From assembly GCA_033675265.1 (NCBI GenBank), contig JAUJYZ010000532.1, positions 271,002 through 335,001 of the forward strand: a stretch of 64,000 nucleotides of DNA, written 5' to 3'. Made by a program: the position numbers and the translations under genes. Every line of letters starts with the position of its first letter. Within the stretch, counting starts at the first letter, position 1. Under the pieces are notes generated by a model. That model was not told where the DNA came from, ran no database searches, and saw only the letters and a program-made list of their open reading frames with translations. Origin of the DNA: Actinostola sp. cb2023. Taxonomy: Eukaryota > Cnidaria > Anthozoa > Actiniaria > Actinostolidae. Positions 54,258-64,000 of the stretch are shown here, in pieces.

Positions 54258-55600
54258 CCCAGATTTCTTTTGCACTGAAAAGAAAAGAGCATTCGTGCGC
54301 ATGCATTTTTATAGGGTGGGCTACCTGTGGTAATGTCTTTTCCAATATTGTCGTTCGCTTTTCGTATGAGTGGGAAACCTACGGTACGGAGTTACGTCAC
54401 GGTACGGAATCAAAGACATTGTATTCAACCAATCACAGCGCGCAAAATCATTTCTCAACCAATCAGAATGCTTGCACACGGCATGGTCACCGCACGGCAC
54501 AAACCGTATCGCAACTACTTCCCACTCATACGAAATTCAAAGGGGATTATTTGTATGTATACAAAATATCAAAAAATGGGAACAATTATACCATAACACA
54601 ATAATAATAATAAATTCTTAAAAATGCATAAAACTCAAGTCTCTATGCTTTTTACATACCTGATAGTATGTTTTAACACAATGATAGATTCTATAGATTC
54701 TATGCCGCAAATAATATGACAAGGTACTAGGTGGGGCGCGCATGCAGCCTTCAATACTGTATCCGCCGCCTCCTTTCCCTGGAAAGCCCACAAGCTGTAA
54801 GGTGTATGTTGATTCAATTGTTCAAAAACTGTCTTCATAATAAAATTGAATGTACTTTGTTTTTACTACCTCGTATAAATACAAGCTATATGAACAAATT
54901 TGATGAAATTAAAATGCAATAAATACTCGCGCTAATTATTTCGGCATTTTACAAATTACAACTTGAAAATAGATGAGAAAATACGGTTCGCTTGCGTAAA
55001 AGTTGCATTTACTGGCGGCAATTTCCATTCAACACCGTTTTCGCATGTGCAAAAACGTAAGATTTACGTAAGACTATTATTTACGTAATATTATTATTTA
55101 CGTAAGATTTACGTGAACCTCGTATTATTCTAAAAGGCTTTTTCATCACCAACAGTATTTAATAACGTACTACGACAGTTTTCCATCCAACGCTTCAGTT
55201 CGATTTTCGCACGTGCAAAACGTAAGATTTACGTAAGAATATTATTTACGTAAGATTTACGTGAAACTCGTATCGCTCTAAAAGTCAACAGCATTATTAA
55301 CGTACTATGAGTAAATCAGTAATGAACAAAAATAGCTAAAATTAAAATCTAAAATGTTAGAGTTCGTGTTTACATAATAAACGGGTGCCGTGTACAAGGG
55401 CTTGGTTATAGGTGCACAAACTATCAATACTGTTTTTCGAACAATACGTATTTCACACGTTTTCTGAAGCATTTCTTCGTACTTCTTTCGTCAGCTTGAA
55501 AGAGTATTGGATCCAAGGAACCGTTCAGGCACAATGCCGGTCGAAAAGTGGATAGCACAATCCAGTAGAGAAAACTATATAACAGCGGGTACTTTGACAC
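54258..55600. other. Intergenic with ACGTAAGATTTACGTAA repeats
   Basis: Around 55055-55165 and 55205-55290 a segment with GCAAAACGTAAGATTTACGT and ATTATTTACGTAAGATTTAC is duplicated. Open frames at 54327-54621 overlap each other in several phases and lack features. Confidence 0.5.
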
Positions 55601-55601
55601 A

Positions 55602-56496
55602 ATAGTCGAACCTCTATTAAGCGGTCAACCTCTATTAAGCGGCCAACCTCTATTAAGCGACCAACCTCTATTTAGCGACCAATCTCTATTAAGCGACCAG
55701 TGGTCTATGTTCGAAAGACTCAAGCATGTTAAGGCCAGGACTATCACCCAAAACGAGGCTAAGGCTATTTTATTTCGCTGTTGTCTTCTGTTTTGTTGAA
55801 ACTCCACCAAACTTTGCAGAGTTAATTAACTCCACAATATGCAGATTTTGCAACACCAACTTTTTGTTAAAGTGGTCACGTGACCTCCAGCCTCACTTCT
55901 ATGTTTGGTCAAACTTTGAATTAAAATGGGCCAATGGGTATTTCATGTACAGAAATAGTTATACATAGATTTTGTGTATACAAATCTGCCCTCATCGCTG
56001 GGAAACTAATGTTCATAAAGGAGTTATTTTCGAAAATAGGTCACGTGACTTGATTATTCAATCAGATTGAAGCAAATAGCTCCTTAATGCAAATCATTGA
56101 CCCAGCAATGAGGGCAGATTTTGATACCTCTGATACATAGAAACAAAATCTATGTATAACTATTTCTGTACATGAATTACCCATTGGCCCATTTTAATTC
56201 AAAGTTTGAATAAACATAGAAGTGAGGCTGGAGGTCACGTGACCACTTTATCCGAAAAAGTGTTAATCCAAAATCTGAATATTGTGGAGTTGATTAACTC
56301 TGCAAAGTTTGGTGGGGTTTCAGCAAAATAGAAGACAACAGTGAAATAAAATAATTCTTTCCTCGTTTTGGTGATAGTCCTGGCCTTAACATGCTTGAGG
56401 AGTTCTTCAGCATTGTTTTACACCGACCGGCCAACCTCTATTTAGCGGCCACTTGCCAATTCCGCGAAGGTGGTCGCTTAACAAAGGTTGCACTGC
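55602..56496. mobile_element. pogo-like non-autonomous element with CTCTATTAAGCGGCCAA repeats
   Basis: The left end AGTCGAACCTCTATTAAGCG is followed by four more ACCTCTATTAAGCGACCA units. The right end has CCAACCTCTATTTAGCGGCC and finishes as the inverse of CAGTGCAACCTTTGTTAAGCG. Tips of this wording are typical of pogo/Tigger elements. The centre is a 680-base palindrome, listed separately. No transposase. A short related hairpin is at 59612-59693. Confidence 0.75.
55719..56399. repeat. 680-bp palindrome with ~270-bp arms
   Basis: CTCAAGCATGTTAAGGCCAG at 55719 is inverted at 56399. The arms match with few changes through TTTGCAGAGTTAATTAACTC, GGTCACGTGACCTCCAGCCT, AATTAAAATGGGCCAATGGG and TGCCCTCATCGCTGGG. 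Inside each arm GGTCACGTGACC is itself palindromic. The central 120 bases contain a third GTCACGTGAC. Confidence 0.92.
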
Positions 56497-56870
56497 ATTA
56501 ACTTTGGGATAAATCCAACGGGTACTAGCACTATCTACTCTTGCAACGACCCGTGGGATCATATTTTTATAGGAAACTGGTAATTTAAAAGTCAAAATTG
56601 CAATCATTCTTGTAAAGCGTTATTATTACAGACCATTAGATTAAGGACGGATTCGTGAGGATGGCGACCGGAAGTGAAATGGCTGTTTTGATTATTAGCA
56701 TGAGAGCGAGGCTATCTGGCAAAAAGCTAGAAAAATCAACAAGGTCTGTATGTAGTTTTCCTCGTTAGTCCGCCATGTAGGAAGATTAAATAATATTTCA
56801 GTAATAATACTAAATACAAAGCTGGTTTGGTGTAGTAGCTTTTGACCTAATACCCTCGCTCTTATGCTAA

Positions 56871-57370
56871 TAAGCCACTTTACGCTTTCGTCCGCCATTT
56901 TGAATTGGGGCAAACGCGCGGAAATTCATATAAATCTGGATCACTTTGGCTTGCCGTAACTCCGCTCGATTTCGTTGGATTTTCACAAACTTACCATTTT
57001 AGACAAGATGTATTCTTTGTTATTTATGACCTATAATATGATGGGTATTGGAAGGCTACAAATCGAGAAAAAAAGATTTTTGTTTTTCAAAATAAAACGT
57101 TCGGCACGTGAATATGCAAATTAGCTCGAATTTTTAAGATACATTGGTGAAAAGAAGATTGACTCGTAAAAGGTAGTTAAAACACCTACATTTGTCTTAT
57201 TTTCACTCCAACAACTGGCATGCATGCCTGCTGATTATCGAAGTTTAAATTTTGAAAATCCATCAAAATCGAGCGGAGTTATGGCAAGCCAAAGTGATCC
57301 AGATTTCTATAAATTTCCGCGCGTTTGCCCCAATTCAAAATGGCGGACGAAAGCGTGAAGTGGTGGCTTA
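56871..57370. mobile_element. 500-bp fold-back MITE with ~125-bp arms
   Basis: Arms 56871-56997 and 57247-57370 are inverted. They share TCGTCCGCCATTTTGAATTG, TCCGCGCGTTTGCCCC, GATCACTTTGGCTTGCC and ACTCCGCTCGATTTCG. No coding potential. The AAAATGGCGG motif near each tip again resembles a YY1-type site, as in the ISL2EU-like TIRs. Confidence 0.88.
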
Positions 57371-57466
57371 TGGTCATAACGCAGCCATTGCTATTACGAA
57401 TAGTGGTAATCTTACTTCCGTTCACCGCCCACGAACGAATCTATCCTCAAACTAAACTTCTTTGCT

Positions 57467-57547
57467 CCGGTTGCACGAAAGGTGATTAGCGCTATCCCCC
57501 CAGGGAGGGCGTACTTGACCCATGTATGGGAGTAACCGCCACACACC

Positions 57548-57594
<47 letters not shown>

Positions 57595-57686
57595 GCGCTA
57601 TAAAACTGATGCAGTTATCCAATAAATTTTATCCATTAGATAGGACTTATCAGGTGGATAGCGCTAACCATCTTTCGTGCAACCGG
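57467..57686. mobile_element. 220-bp MITE with CCGGTTGCACGAAAGGTGAT ends, containing C42
   Basis: The left tip CCGGTTGCACGAAAGGTGAT continues TAGCGCTATCC. The right tip is its inverse with two differences (GGTTGCACGAAAGATGGTTA). A run of 42 C residues (57551-57592) sits in the middle; its length is likely unreliable. No target duplication is clear. Confidence 0.85.
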
Positions 57687-57689
57687 GGC

Positions 57690-58850
57690 CTGTTTTCTAC
57701 GCAAACTCCCTCTCTCCATAAACGCACCGCGAAGGTTTGGACAGTTCCCCTGTCTTCACCACAGGGTGACCGCACAGTAAAGAGCTCGAAAAGCGAAAAG
57801 CGCCTCTAGAACCAGGGTAAGTTCCAGCCGACTGTTTGAATGTCTGAGTACCGGCGCAGTAAGAAGGTCACTGAATTTAAAAACAAAGCAATTTTGAGTC
57901 AGTTTCGCTCAACTCTTCTTTATATTGACAGTGAAGCGTGTGCATAAAATAATAAGCTCAGTGAATCTATTAAATTAAACATCAAAACTTGAATGAAGGT
58001 GTTTTTATTAATATATTTCAAATCGGCAGACTCACAAACATATTCACAATCCATTTTTAAGTCATTTTAGGTAACAGAAAAGACACAACAAATGACAACA
58101 AATACGCTTTTAATACTTTCACCAATCTTATTTGTAATTTGATTCACTTGTCTTGTCGCTCATGCAGTTTCAGCGAATTTGTTTTTGAATAGCCTTGTCA
58201 GTCTTCAAACTCCACAACGATAATTACAAGATACCACTAAACCACATCCAAGAATAAATTGAATTAACTTTCTGACGAAATAGTTTAGACGAAAGTCTTC
58301 GGCTAATTTGCATCCGCACGCTACAACAGCCACTTCTCAGTCGGTCCCGTCGGACTCGTGTTCGAGTTCTTCCGAATTACTACTGGCTTTGGATTCCTTT
58401 AGAAGCACAACCGTCACCACTTTAATCACTTTCAAGTGATTCTGTTGTACCGAATGACTCAATACTGCTCTCACTATCACTAGAAGATTCGTAGTTTAGT
58501 TCACTTGAAGAATCTCTTTGTCGCTATCGATGCCATCTTTATTTTACCTGCCATCTCATCAAAAATTCATAAAAAACGTCATACCGGAAACGTTCTCTGA
58601 TTGGTCAAAATTCGCGGGAAAACTGTTCTAAAAATAACCACACTTGTGAAAACGCTGTGACACTACCCAATACCGTATGGACGCTCCTACTTATGGGCTC
58701 CTGCTGTATGTCATCGTCTGTAAGTTGTCCAATTTTCGGATAGTATTAAAATCTGTCAGAATAAATCACGTAAATATATCTAGATGACTAGATAAATCTA
58801 AGCATGTTTTCTCGATGTTGGTCGTTTATACAAATTCGGAGCTGGCCCGG
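57690..58850. other. Intergenic, no gene recognised
   Basis: At 58709-58745 is the extra copy of the arm of the 53949 hairpin. No supported open frame is seen elsewhere. Confidence 0.5.
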
Positions 58851-59042
58851 CGGTATTATGTTGTCGAGTGCCGGGCGATTTCAAATTCTGCATGTTCTAC
58901 CGAGTCACCCAACAAGTAACCAAACACTGATTTGATCACTATAATCGTTATCTCAGATCTAAACATTGAGAAATGTTTAAGTAGTGAATACAGCTATGAT
59001 GACTAAGCACAATCTGCAATCGAGTGGGACCGTGTGAACGAG

Positions 59043-59513
59043 ACTAAACTAAACTAATCACGTGTCAGTTGATAAACACTAAACTAATCACGTGTCAGTT
59101 GATAAACACTAAACTAATCACATGTCAGTTGTTAAACACTAAACTAAGCACGTGTCAGTTGATAAACACTAAACTAATCACAGTGTCACGTGTCAGTTGA
59201 TAAACACTAAACTAATCACGTGTCAGTTGATAAACACTAAACTAATCACGTGTCAGTTGATAAACACTAAAAACTAAGCACGTGTCAGTTGATAAACACT
59301 AAACTAATCACGTGTCAGTTGATAAACACTAAACTAATCACGTGTCAGTTTGAAACACTAAACTAATCACGTGTCAGTTGATAAACACTAAACTAATCAC
59401 GTGTCAGTTGATAAACACTAAACTAATCACGTGTCAGTTGATAAACACTAAACTAATCACGTGTCAGTTGATAAACACTAAACTAATCACGTGTCAGTTG
59501 ATAAACACTAAAC
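59043..59513. repeat. 30-bp minisatellite, each unit with CACGTG
   Basis: The unit ACTAATCACGTGTCAGTTGA plus TAAACACTAA is repeated about 15 times. A few units are altered (CATGTG, an added CAGTGT, GTTTGAAAC). The E-box palindrome CACGTG recurs in step with each unit. Confidence 0.95.
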
Positions 59514-59611
59514 TATTCCTCCGTTTTGAGAGTCTTGCTGAAAAAACAAATAAATTATAAATAAATACCATCGAGAGAAAAGAAAAGTTCATTTTGGTAT
59601 CCTGTGGAAGA

Positions 59612-59693
59612 TAGTCAAACCTCTATTAAGCGGTCACTCTCGGGAAATAGTCAACTGACCGCTTAATAGAGGTGACCGCTTAATATAATAGTA
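59612..59693. repeat. Hairpin of pogo-type ends
   Basis: GTCAAACCTCTATTAAGCGG and its inverse CCGCTTAATAGAGGTGACC face each other with about 20 bases between. It matches the ends of 55602-56496 and is probably a minimal deleted element. Confidence 0.8.
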
Positions 59694-59796
59694 TTATGTT
59701 GTCGAGTGCCGGGCGATTCCAAATTCTGCATGGTAACCAAACACTGATTTGATCACTATAATCGTTATCTCAGATCTAAACATTGAGAAATGTTGA

Positions 59797-60720
59797 AGTC
59801 GTGTACACCCTATCCCAGCGGACTAAAGCTTAAAAATGTACACCCTATCCCAGACTAAAGCTTAAAAATGTACACCCTATCCCACCCTAAACCAGACTAA
59901 AGCTTAAACATGTACACCCTATCCCAGACTAAAGCTTAAACATGTACACCCTATCCCAGACTAAAGCTTAAACATGTACACCCTATCCCAGACTAAAGCT
60001 TAAACATGTACACCCTATCCCAGACTAAAGCTTAAACATGTACACCCTATCCCAGACTAAAGCTTAAAAATGTACACCCTATCCCAGACTAAAGCTTAAA
60101 CATGTATACCCTATCCCAGACTAAAGCTTAAACATGTACACCCTATCCCAGACTAAAGCTTAAACATGTACACCCTATCCCAGACTAAAGCTTAAAAATG
60201 TATACCCTATCCCAGACTAAAGCTTAAAAATGTATACCCTATCCCAGACTAAAGCTTAAAAATGTATACCCTATCCCAGACTAAAGCTTAAAAATGTATA
60301 CCCTATCCCAGACTAAAGCTTAAAGAAATGTATACCCTATCCCAGACTAAAGCTTAAAAATGTATACCCTATCCCAGACTAAAGCTTAAAAATGTATACC
60401 CTATCCCAGACTAAAGCTTATAAATGTATACCCTGTCCCAGACTAAAGCTTAAAAATGTATACCCTATTCCAGACTAAAGCTTAAAAATGTATACCCTAT
60501 CCCAGATTGAAAGTGTGCTAAAGGGATATGTAAACTGATAGCGACTGATAGTGGCGTTATTGCAGAAACCATACCCTATACCAGACCAAAACGTACCCCA
60601 TCCTAGACTAAAAGTGCAAAAACGATACCCTATCCCAGACCTGGGAGCTCAAAAACCATACCCTATCCCGCGGCACATACCCGTATAGCATATATAGGGG
60701 AGTATACCCCCCCCTCCCCC
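59797..60720. repeat. ~28-bp satellite ATGTACACCCTATCCCAGAC with tail, second array
   Basis: About 24 units of the 30963 satellite. The left half carries GTACACCC and ACATG variants and the right half GTATACCC, so subtype blocks exist. The array ends at 60487 in the same tail (AGATTGAAAGTGTGCTAAAG … CATATATAGGGGAGTATACC) as in copy 2. A C-rich run (60705-60722) follows before the locus resumes at about 60747. Confidence 0.95.
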
Positions 60721-60780
60721 CAGGGGCAAAAGTCTCTAAAGACAGGAGTTATGGGCCGGAGTTATTATATATCTAACAAC

Positions 60781-60984
60781 ATGAAGGTGAAGTGGACTTT
60801 ACTTTGCATTATTTGTGTCATGATTGTTAGTATTGTTATCATACAAGTTTATGCTTGCTATTGCTGTGCTATATTTGAGAAAGCAAAATCAATTACATCA
60901 TCAAGTGAGTTGGTTCAAATTATGAATATTGGTAATGAGTTGTACTCTAACTTATCATTAGCTTATGTCATCAGTCCTATTTAA
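60781..60984 (+). CDS. Small single-pass membrane protein, intact copy 3
   Basis: The 67-residue frame starts at the ATG shared with copy 1 (MKVKWTLLCIICVMIVSIVI). A short basic N-terminus precedes one hydrophobic segment (about residues 5-24), then YACYCCAIFEKAKS and a polar tail ending AYVISPI. It reads as a signal-anchor or an uncleaved signal peptide with a small extracellular or cytosolic tail and a juxtamembrane Cys cluster. An in-frame ATG 30 bases upstream (60751) is not conserved in copy 1, so the MKVKW start is preferred. It is convergent with the OTU-like gene, about 750 bases apart. The part that copy 2 retains (AATGAGTTGTACTCTAACTT) is only its 3' end. I do not recognise a family. 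Confidence 0.5.
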   Translation: MKVKWTLLCIICVMIVSIVIIQVYACYCCAIFEKAKSITSSSELVQIMNIGNELYSNLSLAYVISPI

Positions 60985-61084
60985 TGCTAACAGAATTACC
61001 CACAATGATAACAGTATATGACTGTCATTATCAACTTGAGTACAGTGAAAGTTATAATACAGGAAGATTGCATCACGGCATGTA

Positions 61085-61541
61085 TAGCTAATTGCATAAA
61101 GGGCCGGACACACGATGCAACTTTTCTTGCAACGTTGCGCGCAACAGTTGCAGAAGTAGGATGGAGTTCTACTTCTGCAACTGTTGCGTGCAGCGTTGCA
61201 TCGTGTGACACGACCCAAAAAAACTATTGTTGCGCGCAACGTTGCAAGAAAAGTTGCACCGTGTGTCTGGGCCTTAATCGGTGTCGGGTTGAAAATCATG
61301 AAAGCTATGACCAAAAGGAATTCTGGGAAATTAAAACTCTCAAATAACGCCGTCAAATCATCGACCTTTTTATCCAGACTTGTAGGATCTTAGTTAAATA
61401 GCTCATATACCTTCAAAACTACGAGAACATTGAATGTATATGTATGTAATGTGGGTCATGAACTGATTTCCCATCCATCCTTGCGGTCTCAGCTTCTATG
61501 ATTTATGATTTTCAATCCGACAACGATTATGCAATTAGCTA
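61085..61541. mobile_element. 279-bp MITE, copy 3, interrupted by a younger MITE
   Basis: The ends TAGCTAATTGCATAA and its inverse at 61541 match 32157-32435. Removing the 175-base insert and its 3-base duplication returns exactly 279 bases, the size in copy 2. Confidence 0.88.
61100..61274. mobile_element. 175-bp Harbinger-type MITE with TAA target duplication
   Basis: Terminal repeats AGGGCCGGACACACGATGCA and, inverted, AGGCCCAGACACACGGTGCA are followed by ACTTTTCTTGCAACGTTGCG on both sides. TAA flanks both ends (61097-61099, 61275-61277). The empty site GCATAATCG is seen in copy 2 at 32167-32175. The inner CAGAAGTAG…CTACTTCTG makes the stem nearly complete. Confidence 0.93.
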
Positions 61542-61643
61542 TATAGACCCAGTACAGTCCTCCTAGGTAAATTACACCACAGGGACCCCGGCAACTCAAA
61601 TGATCATGCTCGATCGAACTGATTCTAGCTCGCCATATTATTT

Positions 61644-61664
61644 CCATATATGGTCCATATATGG
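61644..61664. promoter_or_regulatory. Two CArG-box-like palindromes, copy 3
   Basis: CCATATATGG at 61644-61653 and 61655-61664, the same layout as in copy 2. Confidence 0.3.
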
Positions 61665-61731
61665 TCCATATAGTTCCCCACATTTAACCCATACTAAACG
61701 TTTGGTGTGGGTTCTTTGGCCTGTTTTGGTT

Positions 61732-64000
61732 TTAAATCGATAGGGATTGTCCTCGTCCTATGATCTTCATGATGTCGGTGAGAAACTCCCAGCTTTGTTC
61801 TGCAATATCTTTGTTTTCTTCGTTAAAACACGAGCAGAAGTCCTTCTTTGTGACATCCCCATTCTCAATAACATTCTTGATGCGGCATAAGTCCTTCCAA
61901 ATGTCATCCCTCTTCTTATAAACATTATTGATGAAGCCAAGCGCTGATCCTCCCTCTTCTCTAGTAGCTTCAAATGCCTTCTTGAAAATGATGGCAATAT
62001 TTGTGACAAGGATGGTCTTGGCTCTAATTTCTTCTACTACTCTTCCTAGGTCTGCTGCTCCTTTACCACAACACCACCCGTGACAATATTTTTTAGCTGG
62101 ACATTCTTGGTAACTTGTACTGGGCTTTGTATCCATACTAGCAGCGATGTCTTGTCGAATGCCTGTGGCTGTTACTTGTACTGGCTTTGTATCCATACTA
62201 GCAGCGATGTCTTGTCGAATGACTTTCTTGGTAACTTGTACTGACTTTGTATCCATACTAGCAGCGCGATGTCTTGTCGAATGACTTTCTTGGTAACTTG
62301 TACTGACTTTGTATCCATACTAGCAGCGATGTCTTGTCGAAAGACTTTCTTGGTAACTTGTACTGACTTTGTATCCATACTAGCAGCGATGTCTTGTCGA
62401 ATGACTTTCTTGGTAACTTGTCCTGACTTTGTATCCATACTAGCAGCGATGTCTTGTCGAATGACTTTCTTGGTAACTTGTACTGACTTTGTATCCATAC
62501 TAGCAGCGATGTCTTGTCGAATGACTTTCTTGGTAACTTGTACTGACTTTGTATCCATACTAGCAGCGATGTCTTGTCGAATGACTTTCTTGGTAACTTG
62601 TACTGACTTTGTATCCATACTAGCAGCGATGTCTTGTCGAATGACTTTCTTGGTAACTTGTACTGACTTTGTATCCATACTAGCAGCGATGTCTTGTCGA
62701 ATGACTTTCTTGGTAACTTGTACTGACTTTGTATCCATACTAGCAGCGATGTCTTGTCGAATGACTTTCTTGGTAATTTGTATCGACTTTGTATCCATAC
62801 TAGCAGCGATGTCTTGTCGTCGAATGACTTTCTTGGTAACTTGTACTGACTTTGTATCCATACTAGCAGCGATGTCTTGTCGAATGACTTTCTTGGTAAC
62901 TTGTACTGACTTTGTATCCATACTAGCAGCGATGTCTTGTCGAATGACTTTTCTTGGTAACTTGCATTGACTTTTGTATCCATACTAGCAGCGATGTCTT
63001 GTCGAATGCCTGTGGCTGCTGCTCCTTTTTGTTTGTAAGCCAATGCCTCGAACAAACGGCAATCGCCAGGACCTTTATTTTCAATGGATATTTTATTTCC
63101 TGTACTGCTATCAAATGGGCTGTAGTGCTTTTCCTTGGGATCGTAGTGGACATGGATGTCATGTGATGCCTTATCAGAGCCATAGAACATGGTCGCCCTT
63201 CATCGGTATGAACCACAACACGGGGTCTTCCCTGTCATGAAAACAAACACATGGATCTCAGTGGTTCCTCATCAGCACCTGCACGAATGTCATTAGCGCG
63301 AGCCCTAGCACCACTTTTGACTTGCTTTTGATGATGATGACTGACGTTCAGCCATGTGACCAATAGCAGCCATTGCAGCACCCATGGCCGCACCCCAAAA
63401 AAAACGGGCAGCAGCTTGTCCAACTCCTCTGGATAAATCACAGGCAGCGTCAAGGAATTTTCTCACCTCGCTCTTGCACTGGGGTGTCAGATTTTCTGGA
63501 AATCTATCCCAAGCATTGCTATTTAGGTGGCCACTTTCTCGTTGACTATGATCTGATTGTCCCGTGAGAAACTTCCAGATTTGTTCTGCCACATCTTTGT
63601 CTTCTTCGTTAAACAACGAGCAGAAGTCCTTCTTTTTGTGACATTCCCATTCTCAATAACATTCTCCGATGAATTTACCGAGCGCTGATCCTCCCGCTGC
63701 CCCAGCAGCTTGAATGCAGCCTTGATGGCAATACGTGCGACAGTCACGGTCTTGTTTCCAATTTTTCTTGTCCTCACTGTTCCTGCTGCTCCATTTACCA
63801 ACAAGGCCGGCTAGTTTGCTTGCTTTGGCCTGACCACATCCTGCTCCAATTCCTCCAACCAATCGCCCCCACGACAGCCCTTTGGACAAAATCTTCCCGG
63901 GTGACTTTCTTACCGTCTGCTACCTTAGTCCTGCAGTTAGAGTGCCTTGGGCAACTGCGCCTCCAACTGTACTCGCTGGCAAAACTGCGCTACTAGCCTT
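61732..64000 (-). pseudogene. OTU-like family protein, copy 3, frameshifted, 5' end outside window
   Basis: From the window edge it reads a glycine-zipper segment (GGIGAGCGQA, as in 52422-52954), a helical middle domain (GSALGKFI, VAEQIWKFLTG, DRFPENLTPQCKSEVRKFLD) and an Ala/Gly-rich helix. The core follows with YDPKEKHYSPFD (His) and GPGDCRLFEALAYKQ (Cys), about 15 repeat units of SMDTKSVQVTKKVIRQDIAA, and the C-terminal domain to IIGRGQSLSI. Here Asp sits next to the Cys (GDC), closer to canonical OTU. Frame changes are visible near 62126, 62267, 62950-62975, 63190, 63340-63410, 63530 and 63630, often in homopolymers. They include an inserted CCAAAAAAAACGG-like stretch at about 63396. Either this copy is a pseudogene or the assembly is noisy. 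Confidence 0.7.
62110..63010 (-). repeat. 60-bp coding VNTR in copy 3
   Basis: About 15 units, all of the B type of copy 2 but with IAA in place of IAV. Nearly identical; changes include a 2-base gain at 62265-62270, a 3-base gain at 62818-62820 and one unit with SIQITKK. No A-type units are present. Confidence 0.95.

Larger units (their letters stand above)
58855..59795. repeat. Direct ~110-bp repeats flanking a 30-bp CACGTG satellite
   Basis: TATTATGTTGTCGAGTGCCG … CTAAACATTGAGAAATGTT occurs at 58855-58975 and again at 59688-59792. The right copy lacks a short ACCGAGTCACCCAACAAG stretch. The stretch between the two holds the 30-bp array (59043-59513) and a pogo-type hairpin (59612-59693). 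The layout looks like a tandem duplication or recombination footprint around the array. Confidence 0.85.
60747..64000. repeat. Triplicated locus, copy 3 (continues past the window)
   Basis: It begins with GGGCCGGAGTTATTATATAT, shared with 1119-1142, and runs to the window end. It carries an intact small membrane-protein frame, the shared 279-bp MITE with a younger MITE inside it, the paired CArG-like boxes and the large minus-strand gene. Sharing the MITE with copy 2 but not copy 1 places copies 2 and 3 as the closer pair. Confidence 0.88.

Noticed and set aside
54327..54621. Three overlapping frames of 61-89 residues
   Set aside because: They overlap in all three phases with no features; this is chance absence of stops.

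Overview
The window looks like repeat-rich nuclear DNA from an invertebrate animal, probably marine. It is AT-rich and gene-poor, with split coding sequences, TATA-driven transcription, THAP and YqaJ transposon proteins, many fold-back elements with target-site duplications, and long satellites. There are no bacterial operons or ribosome-binding sites. I cannot name the phylum from sequence alone; a cnidarian, sponge or lophotrochozoan would all fit.

The backbone is one locus present three times in the same orientation: copy 1 at about 940-2700, copy 2 at about 30825-35546 plus 52422-52954, and copy 3 at about 60747-64000 (running off the window). Each full copy carries, on the minus strand, a large protein with a glycine-rich hydrophobic N-terminal half, a conserved helical middle and a cysteine-protease-like core resembling OTU deubiquitinases. 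In that core the His motif comes before the Cys motif. A 20/21-residue tandem repeat inside the core varies from one unit (copy 1) to about 24 (copy 2) and about 15 (copy 3). Facing it on the plus strand is a small membrane protein (intact in copy 3, broken in copy 1, deleted in copy 2). All three large-gene copies are damaged: copy 1 is cut by a 6.7 kb pentanucleotide array, copy 2 is split by a 16.7 kb nested transposon stack and frameshifted, and copy 3 is frameshifted.

Region by region: 1-2700 duplicated locus copy 1; 2701-9427 a (GGACT)n array joined to a terminal-inverted-repeat element (9422-11479); 11.6-21 kb intergenic DNA with a 43-bp satellite, hairpin-tipped elements and a 1.15 kb element; 21251-24630 a TA-flanked element with mirrored arrays near both ends; 24.6-27.8 kb small MITEs and tandem duplications; 27897-28181 a small secreted-protein gene; 30.8-35.5 kb locus copy 2 beginning with a ~28-bp satellite; 35583-52284 a very long-TIR element (E1, TTA duplication) carrying E2 (36100-41157, GATG duplication; itself holding E3 and E4), E5 (41190-43245) and an ISL2EU-like transposon (43742-48062); 52.4-53 kb the 5' half of locus copy 2; 53-60.7 kb MITEs, palindromes and satellites; 60.7-64 kb locus copy 3.

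The most recognisable genes are the THAP-DDE transposase and the SWIM/YqaJ nuclease of the ISL2EU-like element. They are convergent, and each start codon lies inside the terminal inverted repeat. Both carry inactivating lesions. The best candidate for something undescribed is the triplicated locus pairing a permuted OTU-like protein with a small membrane protein.
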